Shown here: one piece after another, positions 1 through 8,844 of the stretch | Layout: each line of letters opens with the position of its first letter | Position numbering within the stretch: the first letter of the stretch is position 1 | Assembly: GCF_009727955.1 (NCBI RefSeq) | Contig: NZ_WOBR01000003.1 | Span: 242,069 to 306,068 of the forward strand | DNA from: Aliivibrio fischeri | GTDB taxonomy: Bacteria; Pseudomonadota; Gammaproteobacteria; Enterobacterales; Vibrionaceae | DNA: 64,000 bases | Direction: 5' to 3' | The notes under the pieces: model-generated | Databases searched by the model: none | The model's input: the letters and a program-made list of their open reading frames with translations, nothing else | Told to the model about the DNA's origin: nothing | Made by a program: the position numbers and the translations under genes

Positions 1-176
1 TTACTCACCAAGTGGGCAGCTTTTTAGGGGCTTGGGCTGGTGGTCGTATTTACGATTATTACGGTTCTTACGAGCCAATTTGGTGGTCTACAGTTGTGCT
101 TGCTTTCTGTGCGGCATTAATTCATTTACCAATAAATGATAAACCAGTAGAAAGACTGAGATTACAAACTGCATAA
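1..176 (+). CDS. MFS transporter, C-terminal end (partial)
   Basis: An open frame enters at the window edge (first full codon at base 3) and ends with TAA at 174-176. The 57 visible residues contain a glycine-rich helix start (GSFLGAWAGGRIYD), a tryptophan pair and a hydrophobic segment ending in a short charged tail. This is the usual look of the last two helices of a major facilitator superfamily transporter. The start lies outside the window and the substrate cannot be told. A rho-independent terminator follows. The family call rests on pattern only. Confidence 0.6.
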   Translation, partial: THQVGSFLGAWAGGRIYDYYGSYEPIWWSTVVLAFCAALIHLPINDKPVERLRLQTA

Positions 177-204
177 ATGTATCTCAGAGCAATACGAATA
201 ACAA

Positions 205-236
205 AGCCGATACTCGTCATGTGTATCGGCTTTTTG
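205..236 (+). terminator. Rho-independent terminator of the MFS gene
   Basis: A 9-bp perfect stem, AGCCGATAC/GTATCGGCT, with a 9-nt loop is followed by TTTT. It lies 29 nt after the MFS stop codon and before the leftward PHP gene. Confidence 0.85.
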
Positions 237-264
237 GTGTCTATTAGCAGTTCAGTTTTATCAG

Positions 265-1011
265 TTAATACAAACTCTCAAATTCTGGAATAGCTGGCTT
301 TCCTCTTAACAGAAGAAAATTAAGAAAACGGGAGGTCGATGTTGTAATGATTTTATCTTCTGCAATCTCGTATTTTTCAAGCAATGCTATCGCCAGATCT
401 AACCGCGCAATTTCCTCACAAAAATGAGCATCAGACCCTGTTGTAAAGTACACACCAATCTCTTTGCCTATTTCAACAATTTTATCGCAACGAACATCAC
501 TTCCTTTACGGCTTTTTCCTGTTAACGATGTGTTGTTTACTTCTATTGCAACGTTATATTCTTTTGCGCATTGTAAGACTCGTTCAATATCAAACGGATA
601 ATTAGGGTTTCCTGAATGGCCAAGCACATCAATACGCCCACTTTTTATCACATTAAGCAAAGCGGCGGTATGTTCTGCTTCACTTGCAGGCGCAAATACA
701 GGTTCATGAAAACTCGCAATAACCCAATCTAAATGTTGATCTGACGAAAAAGGCAAATCTATTTCACCTTTCACATTTAATATATTTGCTTCAACACCAC
801 GAAGAATACCAACTTGATGAAGAAAGCGGGGCAAAATTCTCTGATTATTGAAATACCAGTAATGGGGGGCTCCCGGCATCTCAGGAGCATGATCAGTGGT
901 ACAAAGAAGTTTTAACCCCTTATTCTGTGCGGATTGTGCGTTTTCAATGATCGTACTATAAGCATGACCACTAGCAAGAGTGTGTGTGTGGGTATCAACA
1001 ACAACGTTCAT
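265..1011 (-). CDS. PHP-domain phosphatase, YcdX family
   Basis: This 248-residue protein matches the length of E. coli YcdX (about 245). The PHP metal-binding motifs appear in order: DTHTHT near the N-terminus, TDHAPE around residue 40, an E-A-N around residue 74, SFHEP around residue 101, GHSGNP around residue 132 and GSDAH around residue 193. Proteins of this fold hold a trinuclear metal site and hydrolyse phosphoesters. It is the last gene of a leftward run, 9 nt after the kinase-like gene, so it probably serves the same sugar-phosphate pathway. The substrate is not known. Confidence 0.85.
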   Translation of the reverse strand: MNVVVDTHTHTLASGHAYSTIIENAQSAQNKGLKLLCTTDHAPEMPGAPHYWYFNNQRILPRFLHQVGILRGVEANILNVKGEIDLPFSSDQHLDWVIASFHEPVFAPASEAEHTAALLNVIKSGRIDVLGHSGNPNYPFDIERVLQCAKEYNVAIEVNNTSLTGKSRKGSDVRCDKIVEIGKEIGVYFTTGSDAHFCEEIARLDLAIALLEKYEIAEDKIITTSTSRFLNFLLLRGKPAIPEFESLY

Positions 1012-1020
1012 TCTTCTCTC

Positions 1021-1755
1021 CTACTGAATTTCAAACGATCCATTTTGATTCATATACAAATTCAAATCAGCTTTAATACTATGATTGAGTACTTTCTCTA
1101 CATTTATCGCATCTGAATTCTCATAAAATGCTAATGCATCCTCTTCTGATACTCCACCCCGTATTTTACGATTAACCAATCTGTCTTTTAAAAACTCCGC
1201 ATCCGTATCAATAAATACAGTAAAATCAGCAAGTTTATATAGTTCGCTCCAAACAGGCTCATCCAGTAATAACCAGTTCCCTTCTACTACTACAATATTT
1301 TTATTAACCTGAATCGCATCATCAACAGGATCATGCAAATTACGGTCATAATAAGGCCACTTTGGAGCCTGAGTTTTCAGCTGTTTTAATTTACGAATAA
1401 GATCCGTGAGATTAAACGTTTCAAACCCACCTTTAATGCTTCTTAACGAGATGGTTTCGCCATTTCTTTGTGTGGTATTACTTTCTAAAATTTCATTGGT
1501 GTAATGAAAACCATCAAATGGCAATACTTGAAGTGGCTCAATGGACGAAGATTGCTGAGATAAATACTCCCAAAAGGCAGCCAATGTTGACTTACCACTT
1601 CCTGGGGGAGCGCAAAGAAAAATAACGACTCGTTCTTCTTGCTCTTGATATAACCGAGTAAATTTTTCCACTAACGGTTTGTGAATTCTTGCGATGTCTT
1701 TATCTGGGAAAAACGCTTCGGTATCAAAACCACTAACATTTAAATTCACTTTCAT
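1021..1755 (-). CDS. P-loop kinase, YggC-like
   Basis: The 244-residue protein carries a clear Walker A motif, APPGSGKST (residues about 49-57), in the style of the phosphoribulokinase/uridine kinase/pantothenate kinase superfamily. A hydrophobic strand with VVVEGNWLLL (about residue 158) resembles the second nucleotide- and substrate-binding region. In E. coli the related yggC lies in the yggP-yggD-cmtAB neighbourhood, and the same partners are found here. It probably phosphorylates a sugar or sugar-like metabolite taken up or produced by this locus. The substrate is unknown. It sits 9 nt downstream of the MltR-like gene. Confidence 0.8.
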   Translation of the reverse strand: MKVNLNVSGFDTEAFFPDKDIARIHKPLVEKFTRLYQEQEERVVIFLCAPPGSGKSTLAAFWEYLSQQSSSIEPLQVLPFDGFHYTNEILESNTTQRNGETISLRSIKGGFETFNLTDLIRKLKQLKTQAPKWPYYDRNLHDPVDDAIQVNKNIVVVEGNWLLLDEPVWSELYKLADFTVFIDTDAEFLKDRLVNRKIRGGVSEEDALAFYENSDAINVEKVLNHSIKADLNLYMNQNGSFEIQ

Positions 1756-1764
1756 TTGGAAACC

Positions 1765-2283
1765 TTATTGAGTGATTTCCTCTTCTATCTTTTCTAATAA
1801 CATTTCACAGGAAAGTTTGAGAACGGTTTTTATTAGAGACTCATATCTCATTTGAGAAAAGACTTCAAAAGAAGAAAACTTTAACTGATTGATTGACTCA
1901 AGATAAAAGCTGTCTTGCTGTGTTGATAATATCGCTTGATTACTAATAAAGTCATAGATCATATCATCACCAAATGACAGTTTATTTGGCTGACTTTGCG
2001 CGTATTCTAAAACTTGGGCATACAATCCAATATCCGCGTAAGTTTCTAATGAGATCTTTCCCATAGCAAACATCAATTTAGATACCACATCTGTTGTCAC
2101 AAGCGGACCATCTTCTTTTAAAAGTGGCTCAACGGCATACTCCATAACCAATTCATCTTGAACAAAGATATTTGGTAATAATGCTTTTAATTTGAGATTA
2201 ATTAATTTGTTAGAAGCATGAAGAAATGACGTTGCATCATCACATTCTTCTACGGTTTCTAACAATTCAACATTTTGTGACAA
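1765..2283 (-). CDS. MltR/YggD family regulator-like protein
   Basis: The 172-residue, mostly helical, acidic protein has no obvious helix-turn-helix. Its length, its D-E-x-V-M-E-Y-A region around residue 43 and the repeated leucine/alanine helices match the MtlR/YggD family, whose E. coli member MtlR represses the mannitol operon. The gene lies between the YggP-like dehydrogenase gene and the kinase gene, as in the E. coli ygg/cmt neighbourhood. The expected role is control of the mannitol-like PTS. It may act through protein contacts rather than direct DNA binding. Confidence 0.75.
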   Translation of the reverse strand: MSQNVELLETVEECDDATSFLHASNKLINLKLKALLPNIFVQDELVMEYAVEPLLKEDGPLVTTDVVSKLMFAMGKISLETYADIGLYAQVLEYAQSQPNKLSFGDDMIYDFISNQAILSTQQDSFYLESINQLKFSSFEVFSQMRYESLIKTVLKLSCEMLLEKIEEEITQ

Positions 2284-2341
2284 GGCTTAAACCTCTCTGT
2301 ATGTGGTAACCTCTAGAGGCTACCACATAAAGTTAATAGAA

Positions 2342-3613
2342 TTAAACGCTTAAGCTCACGTCATAGAACTCTAATAGTGCTTTTTCTGCATGTTGATTCC
2401 ATACATAATTATTCTTCGCTAAGATTGCATCTAATTCAGAGAAAAACGGATCTTGCTTTGCAAGTGAAGTGAAATTATCAATTGCAGTTAAAGGCAAATC
2501 GATATGAGGATAAATCAGTTTTTTACCACCTGGGATTTCCAGCTGATTTAAAATGGTATGAGGTGCAGCTTGTAAGCCTCCAACATGTGTGATCATAAAA
2601 GAAGGATTAATGTCACCTTTCGCTGATAACTCTAAAGACTCCACCATATCACCTGTAGAACCACCAGAAGTTCCAACAATATGCGTTGATTCATAATGCA
2701 CATTATAGAAATTAAATGGCACTTTAAACTCTTTATCTGTAGGGCCTGCGAAGAAATTTAAACAACCATCATTACCAAGTAATGCATCGGCCTGCTCTAA
2801 TACTTGTGCTACTGCAGCATATACCATTACATCATCATACCCTTGATCATCGTTCAGGGATTTAAGGTAAGTAACTGGATCGTCCATCTCAATCGTATTG
2901 ACATAAATCAGCTCAATACCCTGTGCTTTTGCTGCACTAACCGGGATTAAACTTTCAGCACGAGATAAGCGAGCCTCATCAATATCAGTAACCACTATTC
3001 GTCTTGGTTTTACTGGTCCGTTAATCGCATAATCAATCGCACCGATCCCCATAGGTCCAGCACATGCAAGTAACGCCAACGTTCCTCCCTCTTTAATTCC
3101 CATTTCATGTTCATATACATATTGAGTTGTATGATAACTTGCATGGAAAGCACCGATAATGCATGACATTGGCTCAGCCAAAGAAGCATCAGCGTAATAC
3201 GAACCGTCATAAGGCAATACACAACCTAAATCGATAGCAATTTTAGGAATAACTGAATACGTTGCATTTCCACCAAAGGTTTCGTAACTATAACCTGCAG
3301 AATACCCCGTAGGTAACCCCATCGCAGGTTGAAGTACAAAAGAGTCACCAGCTTTAAATTGATTTTTTAAATTCTCCCCAACTTCAACAATGACTCCTGC
3401 ATATTCATGGCCGGTAATAACAGGAACTTCATCAATATTCTCTGGTACTCGCTTATGCTTACTACCAAGTAACGCCGCTTTGTATGTTGATAGACACACG
3501 CTGTTTGAAATATTTTTAACCAGTAATTCATCAGCAGAAATTGGCGGTAATTCAAATGTTCTTAATTGGATGTCTTTTTCACCACAAATAACCGCAGCTG
3601 TTGTTTGAGTCAT
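2342..3613 (-). CDS. Zinc-type alcohol/polyol dehydrogenase, YggP-like
   Basis: The 423-residue medium-chain dehydrogenase is close in length to E. coli YggP (about 425). An N-terminal GroES-like domain includes GHEYAGVIVEVG (about residues 68-79). A Rossmann part follows with the glycine-rich stretch CAGPMGIGAIDYA (about residues 183-195) and a DID acidic residue for NAD(P) ribose binding. It probably oxidises a polyol phosphate or related substrate delivered by the PTS encoded upstream. The start is supported by AGGAG 7 nt before the ATG. It is longer than typical zinc alcohol dehydrogenases (about 350 residues), as is usual for YggP. Confidence 0.8.
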   Translation of the reverse strand: MTQTTAAVICGEKDIQLRTFELPPISADELLVKNISNSVCLSTYKAALLGSKHKRVPENIDEVPVITGHEYAGVIVEVGENLKNQFKAGDSFVLQPAMGLPTGYSAGYSYETFGGNATYSVIPKIAIDLGCVLPYDGSYYADASLAEPMSCIIGAFHASYHTTQYVYEHEMGIKEGGTLALLACAGPMGIGAIDYAINGPVKPRRIVVTDIDEARLSRAESLIPVSAAKAQGIELIYVNTIEMDDPVTYLKSLNDDQGYDDVMVYAAVAQVLEQADALLGNDGCLNFFAGPTDKEFKVPFNFYNVHYESTHIVGTSGGSTGDMVESLELSAKGDINPSFMITHVGGLQAAPHTILNQLEIPGGKKLIYPHIDLPLTAIDNFTSLAKQDPFFSELDAILAKNNYVWNQHAEKALLEFYDVSLSV

Positions 3614-3663
3614 AATTTTTTCTCCTACTTGGGGGACATTCCATCCCCCAGAAATAAATATCG

Positions 3664-5061
3664 TTAAGCCTGTTGTGTCTCAATCGTATTGAGTAACTCG
3701 TTAAGTGCTGGGTCATTAAGAAAGTTGGTAATCGTAATCACAGGTAATCCTGTTGCTTTAATTGCACGCTCTTCTAAACTTTCATGAGTTACAACAACAT
3801 CCGCATCACTTGGTACTTTTTCTATCGCGAAGTTCTTAACCTCAATGTCATAACCCGCTTTAACTAGTTTTCTCTTAAAGGTTGAAGCCCCCATTGCACT
3901 TGACCCCATTCCTGCATCACAAGCAAAAGCGACAAATTTAATTGGTTGTACATCTGCTTTTTCTACTGATGCTTGAGACTGTGCTTTACCTTCAGCTTTC
4001 ATGTCTTTCATATCGATAACCGATTGCTCAAACTCATCTTCAGATTGTTCTTTCTTGCTCATCTTAAGAATCGCACTAGCAACAAGGAATGAAACAACCG
4101 TGGCGCTTGCTACGCCCGCAAGCATCGCGATAAAGCTACCTTTTGGTGTTAATGCTAAATAAGAGAAGATAGAGCCAGGACTTGGACCAGCGACCAAGCC
4201 AGCATCCAGTAAGTTGAATGTTGCTATACCTGTCGCGGCACCGGCAATCATGGCTACAATCATAATTGGTTTCATTAGTACGTAAGGGAAATACAACTCA
4301 TGAATACCACCAAAGAAATGGATAATAATCGCACTAGGTGCAGAGCGTTTACTTAGCCCTTGACCAAATTTGGCATAAGCTAACAACATACCTAGGCCCG
4401 GTCCTGGGTTAGATGCCACCATGAAGAAAATGGATTTACCCGTTTCCGCTGCCGCTTGTAAGCCAAGTGGATAATAAATACCTTGGTCGATGGCGTTATT
4501 TAAAAAGAGAACTTTTGCAGGTTCATTAATGACTGCAAGTAAAGGAAGGAAGCCAGTTGCTACTAAAGCTTCGATGCCAGATTTTACAAATAAATTCGCC
4601 GCAGTTACTGCAGGTCCTACAATCTCATATGCCACCAAACAACAGATCATACCTATGATGCCAAGAGAGAAATTATTCACTACCATCTCAAAACCTGATG
4701 GAATTTTATGTTCAACTCGTTTATCAAACTGAACTATGGCCCATGCACTCACAGGCCCCATGATCATGGCACCAACGAACATAGGAATATCAGCACCAAC
4801 GATGACACCCATCGTACCAATAGCACCAGCAACAGCGCCTCGTTTATCACCAACAAGTTGACCACCGGTATAACCGATAAGTAATGGCAATAAATAAGTA
4901 ATCATAGGGCCAACGATTTCACCAAACTGTTCATTTGGCATCCAACCGGTTGGAATAAATAACGCAGTAATAAAGCCCCATGCAATAAAGGCTCCGATAT
5001 TTGGCAATACCATCGCGGTCAAATGACCACCGAAGGCTTGCACTTTTGCTCTAGCGTTCAT
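3664..5061 (-). CDS. cmtA: PTS mannitol-like transporter subunit IICB (CmtA-like)
   Basis: The 465-residue membrane protein has a long IIC domain with many hydrophobic helices and the substrate-site signature GGIHELYFPYV, followed by a cytoplasmic IIB domain with the phospho-cysteine motif FACDAGMGSSAMGAS (about residues 380-394). It lacks the fused IIA domain of MtlA, and a separate IIA gene lies directly upstream, as in E. coli cmtAB. I chose the start at 5061 (MNARAKVQAFGG) because AAAGGATAT precedes it. A longer frame to 5106 would overlap cmtB. It should import and phosphorylate mannitol or a related hexitol. Confidence 0.85.
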   Translation of the reverse strand: MNARAKVQAFGGHLTAMVLPNIGAFIAWGFITALFIPTGWMPNEQFGEIVGPMITYLLPLLIGYTGGQLVGDKRGAVAGAIGTMGVIVGADIPMFVGAMIMGPVSAWAIVQFDKRVEHKIPSGFEMVVNNFSLGIIGMICCLVAYEIVGPAVTAANLFVKSGIEALVATGFLPLLAVINEPAKVLFLNNAIDQGIYYPLGLQAAAETGKSIFFMVASNPGPGLGMLLAYAKFGQGLSKRSAPSAIIIHFFGGIHELYFPYVLMKPIMIVAMIAGAATGIATFNLLDAGLVAGPSPGSIFSYLALTPKGSFIAMLAGVASATVVSFLVASAILKMSKKEQSEDEFEQSVIDMKDMKAEGKAQSQASVEKADVQPIKFVAFACDAGMGSSAMGASTFKRKLVKAGYDIEVKNFAIEKVPSDADVVVTHESLEERAIKATGLPVITITNFLNDPALNELLNTIETQQA

Positions 5062-5074
5062 GAGATATCCTTTC

Positions 5075-5518
5075 TTAATATGCTTTAATAATATCGAGCA
5101 CTTCATTTTTTGAAGTTGCTGCGGTTAATTTTGCAATGTTTTCTTCATCGACAAGCATCTCACTCAATGCTTGAATGACTTCAATATGTGTATCTGAATC
5201 TTTTGCAGCTAAGGTAAGTAATATATTGGCAGGACCAAGATCAGAGCCAAACTCGATGGCTGATGGGAATATATGAATGCCTAATCCTGTTTTTATCACC
5301 CCAGCCTCAGGACGGGCATGAGGCATAGCGATACCTGGACAAAGTACATAATATGGGCCATTATCATATGTCGATTGAATAATAGCATCGGCATAATTTG
5401 CAGTTACGTACCCTTTTTGTTCTAAGTAACGCGTTGTTGTTTTTACTGCGTCTTCCCACGCATCAATATCGTGATTAACAACATCAATTAAATCATGATC
5501 AATTAAATCGTATAGCAT
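5075..5518 (-). CDS. cmtB: PTS mannitol-like IIA component (CmtB-like)
   Basis: The 147-residue protein matches CmtB length and carries the IIA phospho-histidine motif AMPHARPE about midway. It would pass phosphate from HPr to the cysteine of the IICB protein encoded 13 nt downstream. The start at 5518 follows a GAAGG site. A longer frame to 5653 has an unlikely hydrophobic extension and was not used. It is the first gene of a leftward operon (IIA, IICB, dehydrogenase, MltR-like, kinase, PHP phosphatase) that reads as a complete polyol uptake and catabolism unit. Confidence 0.85.
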   Translation of the reverse strand: MLYDLIDHDLIDVVNHDIDAWEDAVKTTTRYLEQKGYVTANYADAIIQSTYDNGPYYVLCPGIAMPHARPEAGVIKTGLGIHIFPSAIEFGSDLGPANILLTLAAKDSDTHIEVIQALSEMLVDEENIAKLTAATSKNEVLDIIKAY

Positions 5519-5765
5519 GAGCGAGCCTTCTTCTTGGTCTGTATTTGATAAAACTATTATCAATATAGAAGATGGCAGTCGGCAATAGATGACATTTTGT
5601 GATCGATAACTCAAAATAATCACAGTCAATAGGAAAGAAAGAACAAATCTCACAAAAAAAATAAGTAATATTTATACAAATTTTAGTTTTGCTACATTTC
5701 AATAGATTAAATTTGATATAACCCACATATTAATATAAATATTAAAACTTATTTTTTATGATTAA

Positions 5766-5804
5766 AATCACACTTGGATAATTGACAAGCTTTAAAGTGT
5801 GATT
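5766..5804. promoter_or_regulatory. Inverted repeat AATCACACTT/AAGTGTGATT, possible operator
   Basis: Two perfect 10-bp arms, at 5766-5775 and 5795-5804, are separated by 19 bp upstream of cmtB. Each arm contains a TCACA/TGTGA half-site. It could be an operator for the local regulator or a divided CRP-type site. No binder can be assigned. Confidence 0.45.
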
Positions 5805-5850
5805 GGATATTTATTTTATTTTTTAAACACTATTATTTAGCACATCATCA

Positions 5851-5870
5851 TAGGTGATTTAGATCACTAA
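5851..5870. promoter_or_regulatory. CRP-like site
   Basis: GGTGATTTAGATCACT fits the TGTGA-N6-TCACA pattern with both half-sites one base off. CRP control of a sugar PTS operon would be expected. The site lies 330 nt from cmtB and 207 nt from the TonB receptor gene, so its target is uncertain. Confidence 0.45.
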
Positions 5871-6076
5871 TATTCTTTTATTAACTCATAATGTTTTTTT
5901 ATTACATTCTAATTTCACGTCTGTATGATGAAATAAATTACACAAATACAGAGTTAACTCGTAAATCTCTTTCCTAACATTATCTTAAACTTAAGAATTA
6001 CATCAAAATATACAAAATGGGTATTCAGTTAATACCTTATATTTATTTCAGTTATATTTGGTGTTAATTCAATATC

Positions 6077-8260
6077 ATGTCGATGCTATCTCGTGCTCCA
6101 TTTTTGTATGCTTTATGTATCTTTGTGTCTTCACCCGTTATCGCAAACATAGATAATGAATTTGATGATCTTGATGCATTACTCAATATGCCACTTGAAT
6201 CGCTAGCCGATACGAAAGTCGTCACTGCAACCAAAACATCACTTAGTCTGTCAGATGTTCCAGCTTCTGTTCATGTAATCACTTCCAAAGAAATAGAACG
6301 TTCTAGTGCCCGTTCTATTGCCGATGTATTAATTCTTGCTCCAGGGCTTCATGTTGCCAAATTTTCCGATTACGACTGGACCATTTCAGCTCGCAGTAAA
6401 AACCAAGGTGAAAATAATACGCTTTTGGTCATGATAGATGGCCGAAGTGCCGTTAACCCAATGTACTCTGGTGTTAACTGGGATACTTTACCTGTCAGCC
6501 TAGATAGTATTGACCGTATTGAAGTGGTCTTAGGCCCTGTAGGTACAATGTGGGGAGGAAACGCGGTTAATGGTGTCATAAATATCATTACAAAAGATGC
6601 AGAAAGCGCACCTAAAGCACAATTAAGTGCTTCGACAGGTAATTTTGACTACAAAGAGTTTAAAGCTCACCACAGCGGTCAAATTAGCGAAAACACACAT
6701 TTATCTGGCTATATTGAATCATTACAACACTCACCGTTTACTGATACTGATGAACATTTTAAAGAGCTTAGACACCTAAAAGTATTAACCGAACGTTTTG
6801 GGATGCGCGCTGATTACCAAAACTTACAAAATACGGTTTCTGTTCAGTTTGGCGGGATCCAGTCTCGTGAAGATTATCAGTGGCTAACTTATACTCCTGC
6901 TTTTCTTGATCCTACGACACATAAAAATGACTATGATGTGTTTTTAACTGAAATGAACTCACAAGAGTTATTTGCAGGTTTCCAATACCTTCACGAAAAA
7001 CTAAACGGTAACCAATGGGAAAACCAACTATGGGTTACTCATAGTGAATCTGATAGCACCAATGAACCAGCAAGTTTTACTCGCATTGATCTTGATACTC
7101 GTTACACCTTTAATACTCAAGATTGGGGAATATTAACACTTGGTGCAAATGCTCGTATTATTGATGAAGAGTACGCTCAATTCTCTGAAAAAGAGCAGTA
7201 CTTCTCACCTTATATTCGCACCATTGATGATCATAAGTTCTTAAACCAAAGCTATGGTTTTTATGCAAACTGGGCTGTTGATGTAACTGATTCAACAGAA
7301 ATCACACTAGGTAACCGCATTCAATATGCCAATATTACTGAAGAGTGGTACTCACAACCTCAAGTTCGTGCATTACAAAAATTAACGGACAACCAACGCT
7401 TATGGATGGGTTGGGGCCGAGCAGTCATTACACCTTCTCGTTTAGAGTTAGATACACAGTTTCAAGAAAACAGTTATTGCAGTAGTTGTGCTTATACCGT
7501 CAATCCTGATGGTAGCGTAAATTATTATGACTACATGATGTCCTATCATTACTTAGGTAATCGTGATTTAGACATGGAATCTGTTGATACGTATGAAATT
7601 GGTTACCGTTATTGGCAAGATAATCAATTCCAAGTAAGCCTAAGCCTATTCTATAGTCAGCATGATAATGTTAGAGCTTATAGAGGTCTCGGAGGAAGTC
7701 GATACTTTACACCTGATAGCTCTCAGCATTCTAGCGGCACAATTATTGATGATATGTTTGCTCAATTAGTTGACCCTCTCTCCCAAGAAACCATGGGAGG
7801 AGAGGTGAGTATCCAATGGCAACCAATCGATGTCTTGCAAATCAATGCCAATTACAGCTATAAGACAATCGAGGGAGATTGTAACGGCTCTATCTGTGGT
7901 TCAAATGAACTGCCTATTTTAGATCTAGAAAATACGCCTCATCACTATGCCACACTGCATGTGATGTGGGATATTCATCCAACAGTCTGGGTTTCATCAG
8001 TAGTGAATTATGTTTCAGCATCAGAACCTGACGAAGCATTAATTCAAGCGTATCAATCTTATGGTGACGATTATACGATCTGGCCAGAAGTCATTACACT
8101 TGATATGTCGATTAATTGGCAACATAAACCAACATGGCCAAGCATAAAATTAAGTGCTGAGAACCTAGGTAGTGACCAATTAAAAGAATACCCAGAGCAA
8201 TTTGGGCCATTTGCAAATGGTACTCAATACTATGCTGAATTAAGTTGGAATTTTATATAG
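6077..8260 (+). CDS. TonB-dependent receptor (signalling type, with YfiR/DGC partners)
   Basis: The 727-residue protein has a signal peptide (residues 1 to about 23, ending VIANI), a plug domain with VVTATK, SLSDVPASVHVITSKEI and DRIEVVLGPVGTMWGGNAVNGVINIITK (about residues 50-170, quoted in parts), and a beta-barrel ending in the aromatic C-terminus AELSWNFI. It sits in the outer membrane and takes a ligand using TonB energy. The next two genes encode a YfiR-like periplasmic protein and a YfiN-like diguanylate cyclase. Ligand binding may therefore be coupled to c-di-GMP signalling rather than only to nutrient import. The ligand is unknown. The start could be 6077 or 6083. Confidence 0.85.
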   Translation: MSMLSRAPFLYALCIFVSSPVIANIDNEFDDLDALLNMPLESLADTKVVTATKTSLSLSDVPASVHVITSKEIERSSARSIADVLILAPGLHVAKFSDYDWTISARSKNQGENNTLLVMIDGRSAVNPMYSGVNWDTLPVSLDSIDRIEVVLGPVGTMWGGNAVNGVINIITKDAESAPKAQLSASTGNFDYKEFKAHHSGQISENTHLSGYIESLQHSPFTDTDEHFKELRHLKVLTERFGMRADYQNLQNTVSVQFGGIQSREDYQWLTYTPAFLDPTTHKNDYDVFLTEMNSQELFAGFQYLHEKLNGNQWENQLWVTHSESDSTNEPASFTRIDLDTRYTFNTQDWGILTLGANARIIDEEYAQFSEKEQYFSPYIRTIDDHKFLNQSYGFYANWAVDVTDSTEITLGNRIQYANITEEWYSQPQVRALQKLTDNQRLWMGWGRAVITPSRLELDTQFQENSYCSSCAYTVNPDGSVNYYDYMMSYHYLGNRDLDMESVDTYEIGYRYWQDNQFQVSLSLFYSQHDNVRAYRGLGGSRYFTPDSSQHSSGTIIDDMFAQLVDPLSQETMGGEVSIQWQPIDVLQINANYSYKTIEGDCNGSICGSNELPILDLENTPHHYATLHVMWDIHPTVWVSSVVNYVSASEPDEALIQAYQSYGDDYTIWPEVITLDMSINWQHKPTWPSIKLSAENLGSDQLKEYPEQFGPFANGTQYYAELSWNFI

Positions 8261-8262
8261 CC

Positions 8263-8844
8263 ATGTTCAAAACAAAAACACAGGCAAATTTATCCACACC
8301 GTTATTTTATGGGCTTCGCTCTAAAGTAATAGGCTGCCTGCTGCTTTTACTTATAAGTTTTAATCTCAAAGCTAACGATAACAACATTCAAGACCATAAT
8401 TTGAAAGCGGTTTATTTATTTCGTTTTGCTTTTTTAACCTCCTGGGGTGAGTTCGCCCCAAACAATAAACAATTTAATTTCTGCAGTGAATTAGATCTAG
8501 ATGTTAGTAATACATTACAAGCATTGATAACCAAAAAACCAACACAAGCTAACTATATTCCCTATTCATCCGTAAAAGATCTCGAACGAGAAACGTGCCA
8601 CGTCATTTATCTCTCGACTCAAGACCCTAGCATTATCAATACATTTAAAATCTCGCAACCACACGCACTGTTGATCGGTGATGGCCAGCCGTTTATTACA
8701 GCAGGTGGAATGATTGCTTTCATTAAAGTAAATAATAGAATTAAACCTTTGATCAGTTTACATAATATTAAACCAACAGAGCTTTCTCTTCGTTCACAAT
8801 TATTGTCAGTTTCTGAAATTGCAACCAATGAGGGGTCATTATGA
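8263..8844 (+). CDS. YfiR-like periplasmic protein (DUF4154)
   Basis: The 193-residue protein has an N-terminal hydrophobic segment (about residues 24-37) as signal sequence. It then shows the DUF4154 pattern: LKAVYLFRFAFLTSWG near the start of the mature part, a CSELDLD strand, CHVIYLS around residue 109, and a C-terminal serine/leucine-rich LRSQLLSVSEIA. In Pseudomonas, YfiR binds the periplasmic side of the cyclase YfiN and keeps it off. The ATG at 8263 lies 3 nt after the receptor stop. An in-frame TTG at 8245 would overlap the receptor gene. The stop overlaps the cyclase start by 4 nt (ATGA), so the two are probably translationally coupled. Confidence 0.8.
   Translation: MFKTKTQANLSTPLFYGLRSKVIGCLLLLLISFNLKANDNNIQDHNLKAVYLFRFAFLTSWGEFAPNNKQFNFCSELDLDVSNTLQALITKKPTQANYIPYSSVKDLERETCHVIYLSTQDPSIINTFKISQPHALLIGDGQPFITAGGMIAFIKVNNRIKPLISLHNIKPTELSLRSQLLSVSEIATNEGSL

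Larger units (their letters stand above)
5519..6076. other. Divergent control region between cmtB and the TonB receptor gene
   Basis: These 558 AT-rich bases hold no convincing gene. A 75-codon leftward frame overlapping cmtB lacks protein-like composition. Two regulatory-looking elements, given separately, are an inverted repeat at 5766-5804 and a CRP-like site at 5851-5870. Confidence 0.5.

Noticed and set aside
5499-5726. 75-codon leftward frame upstream of cmtB
   Set aside because: It overlaps the cmtB start, has no ribosome site and looks like translated AT-rich promoter DNA.
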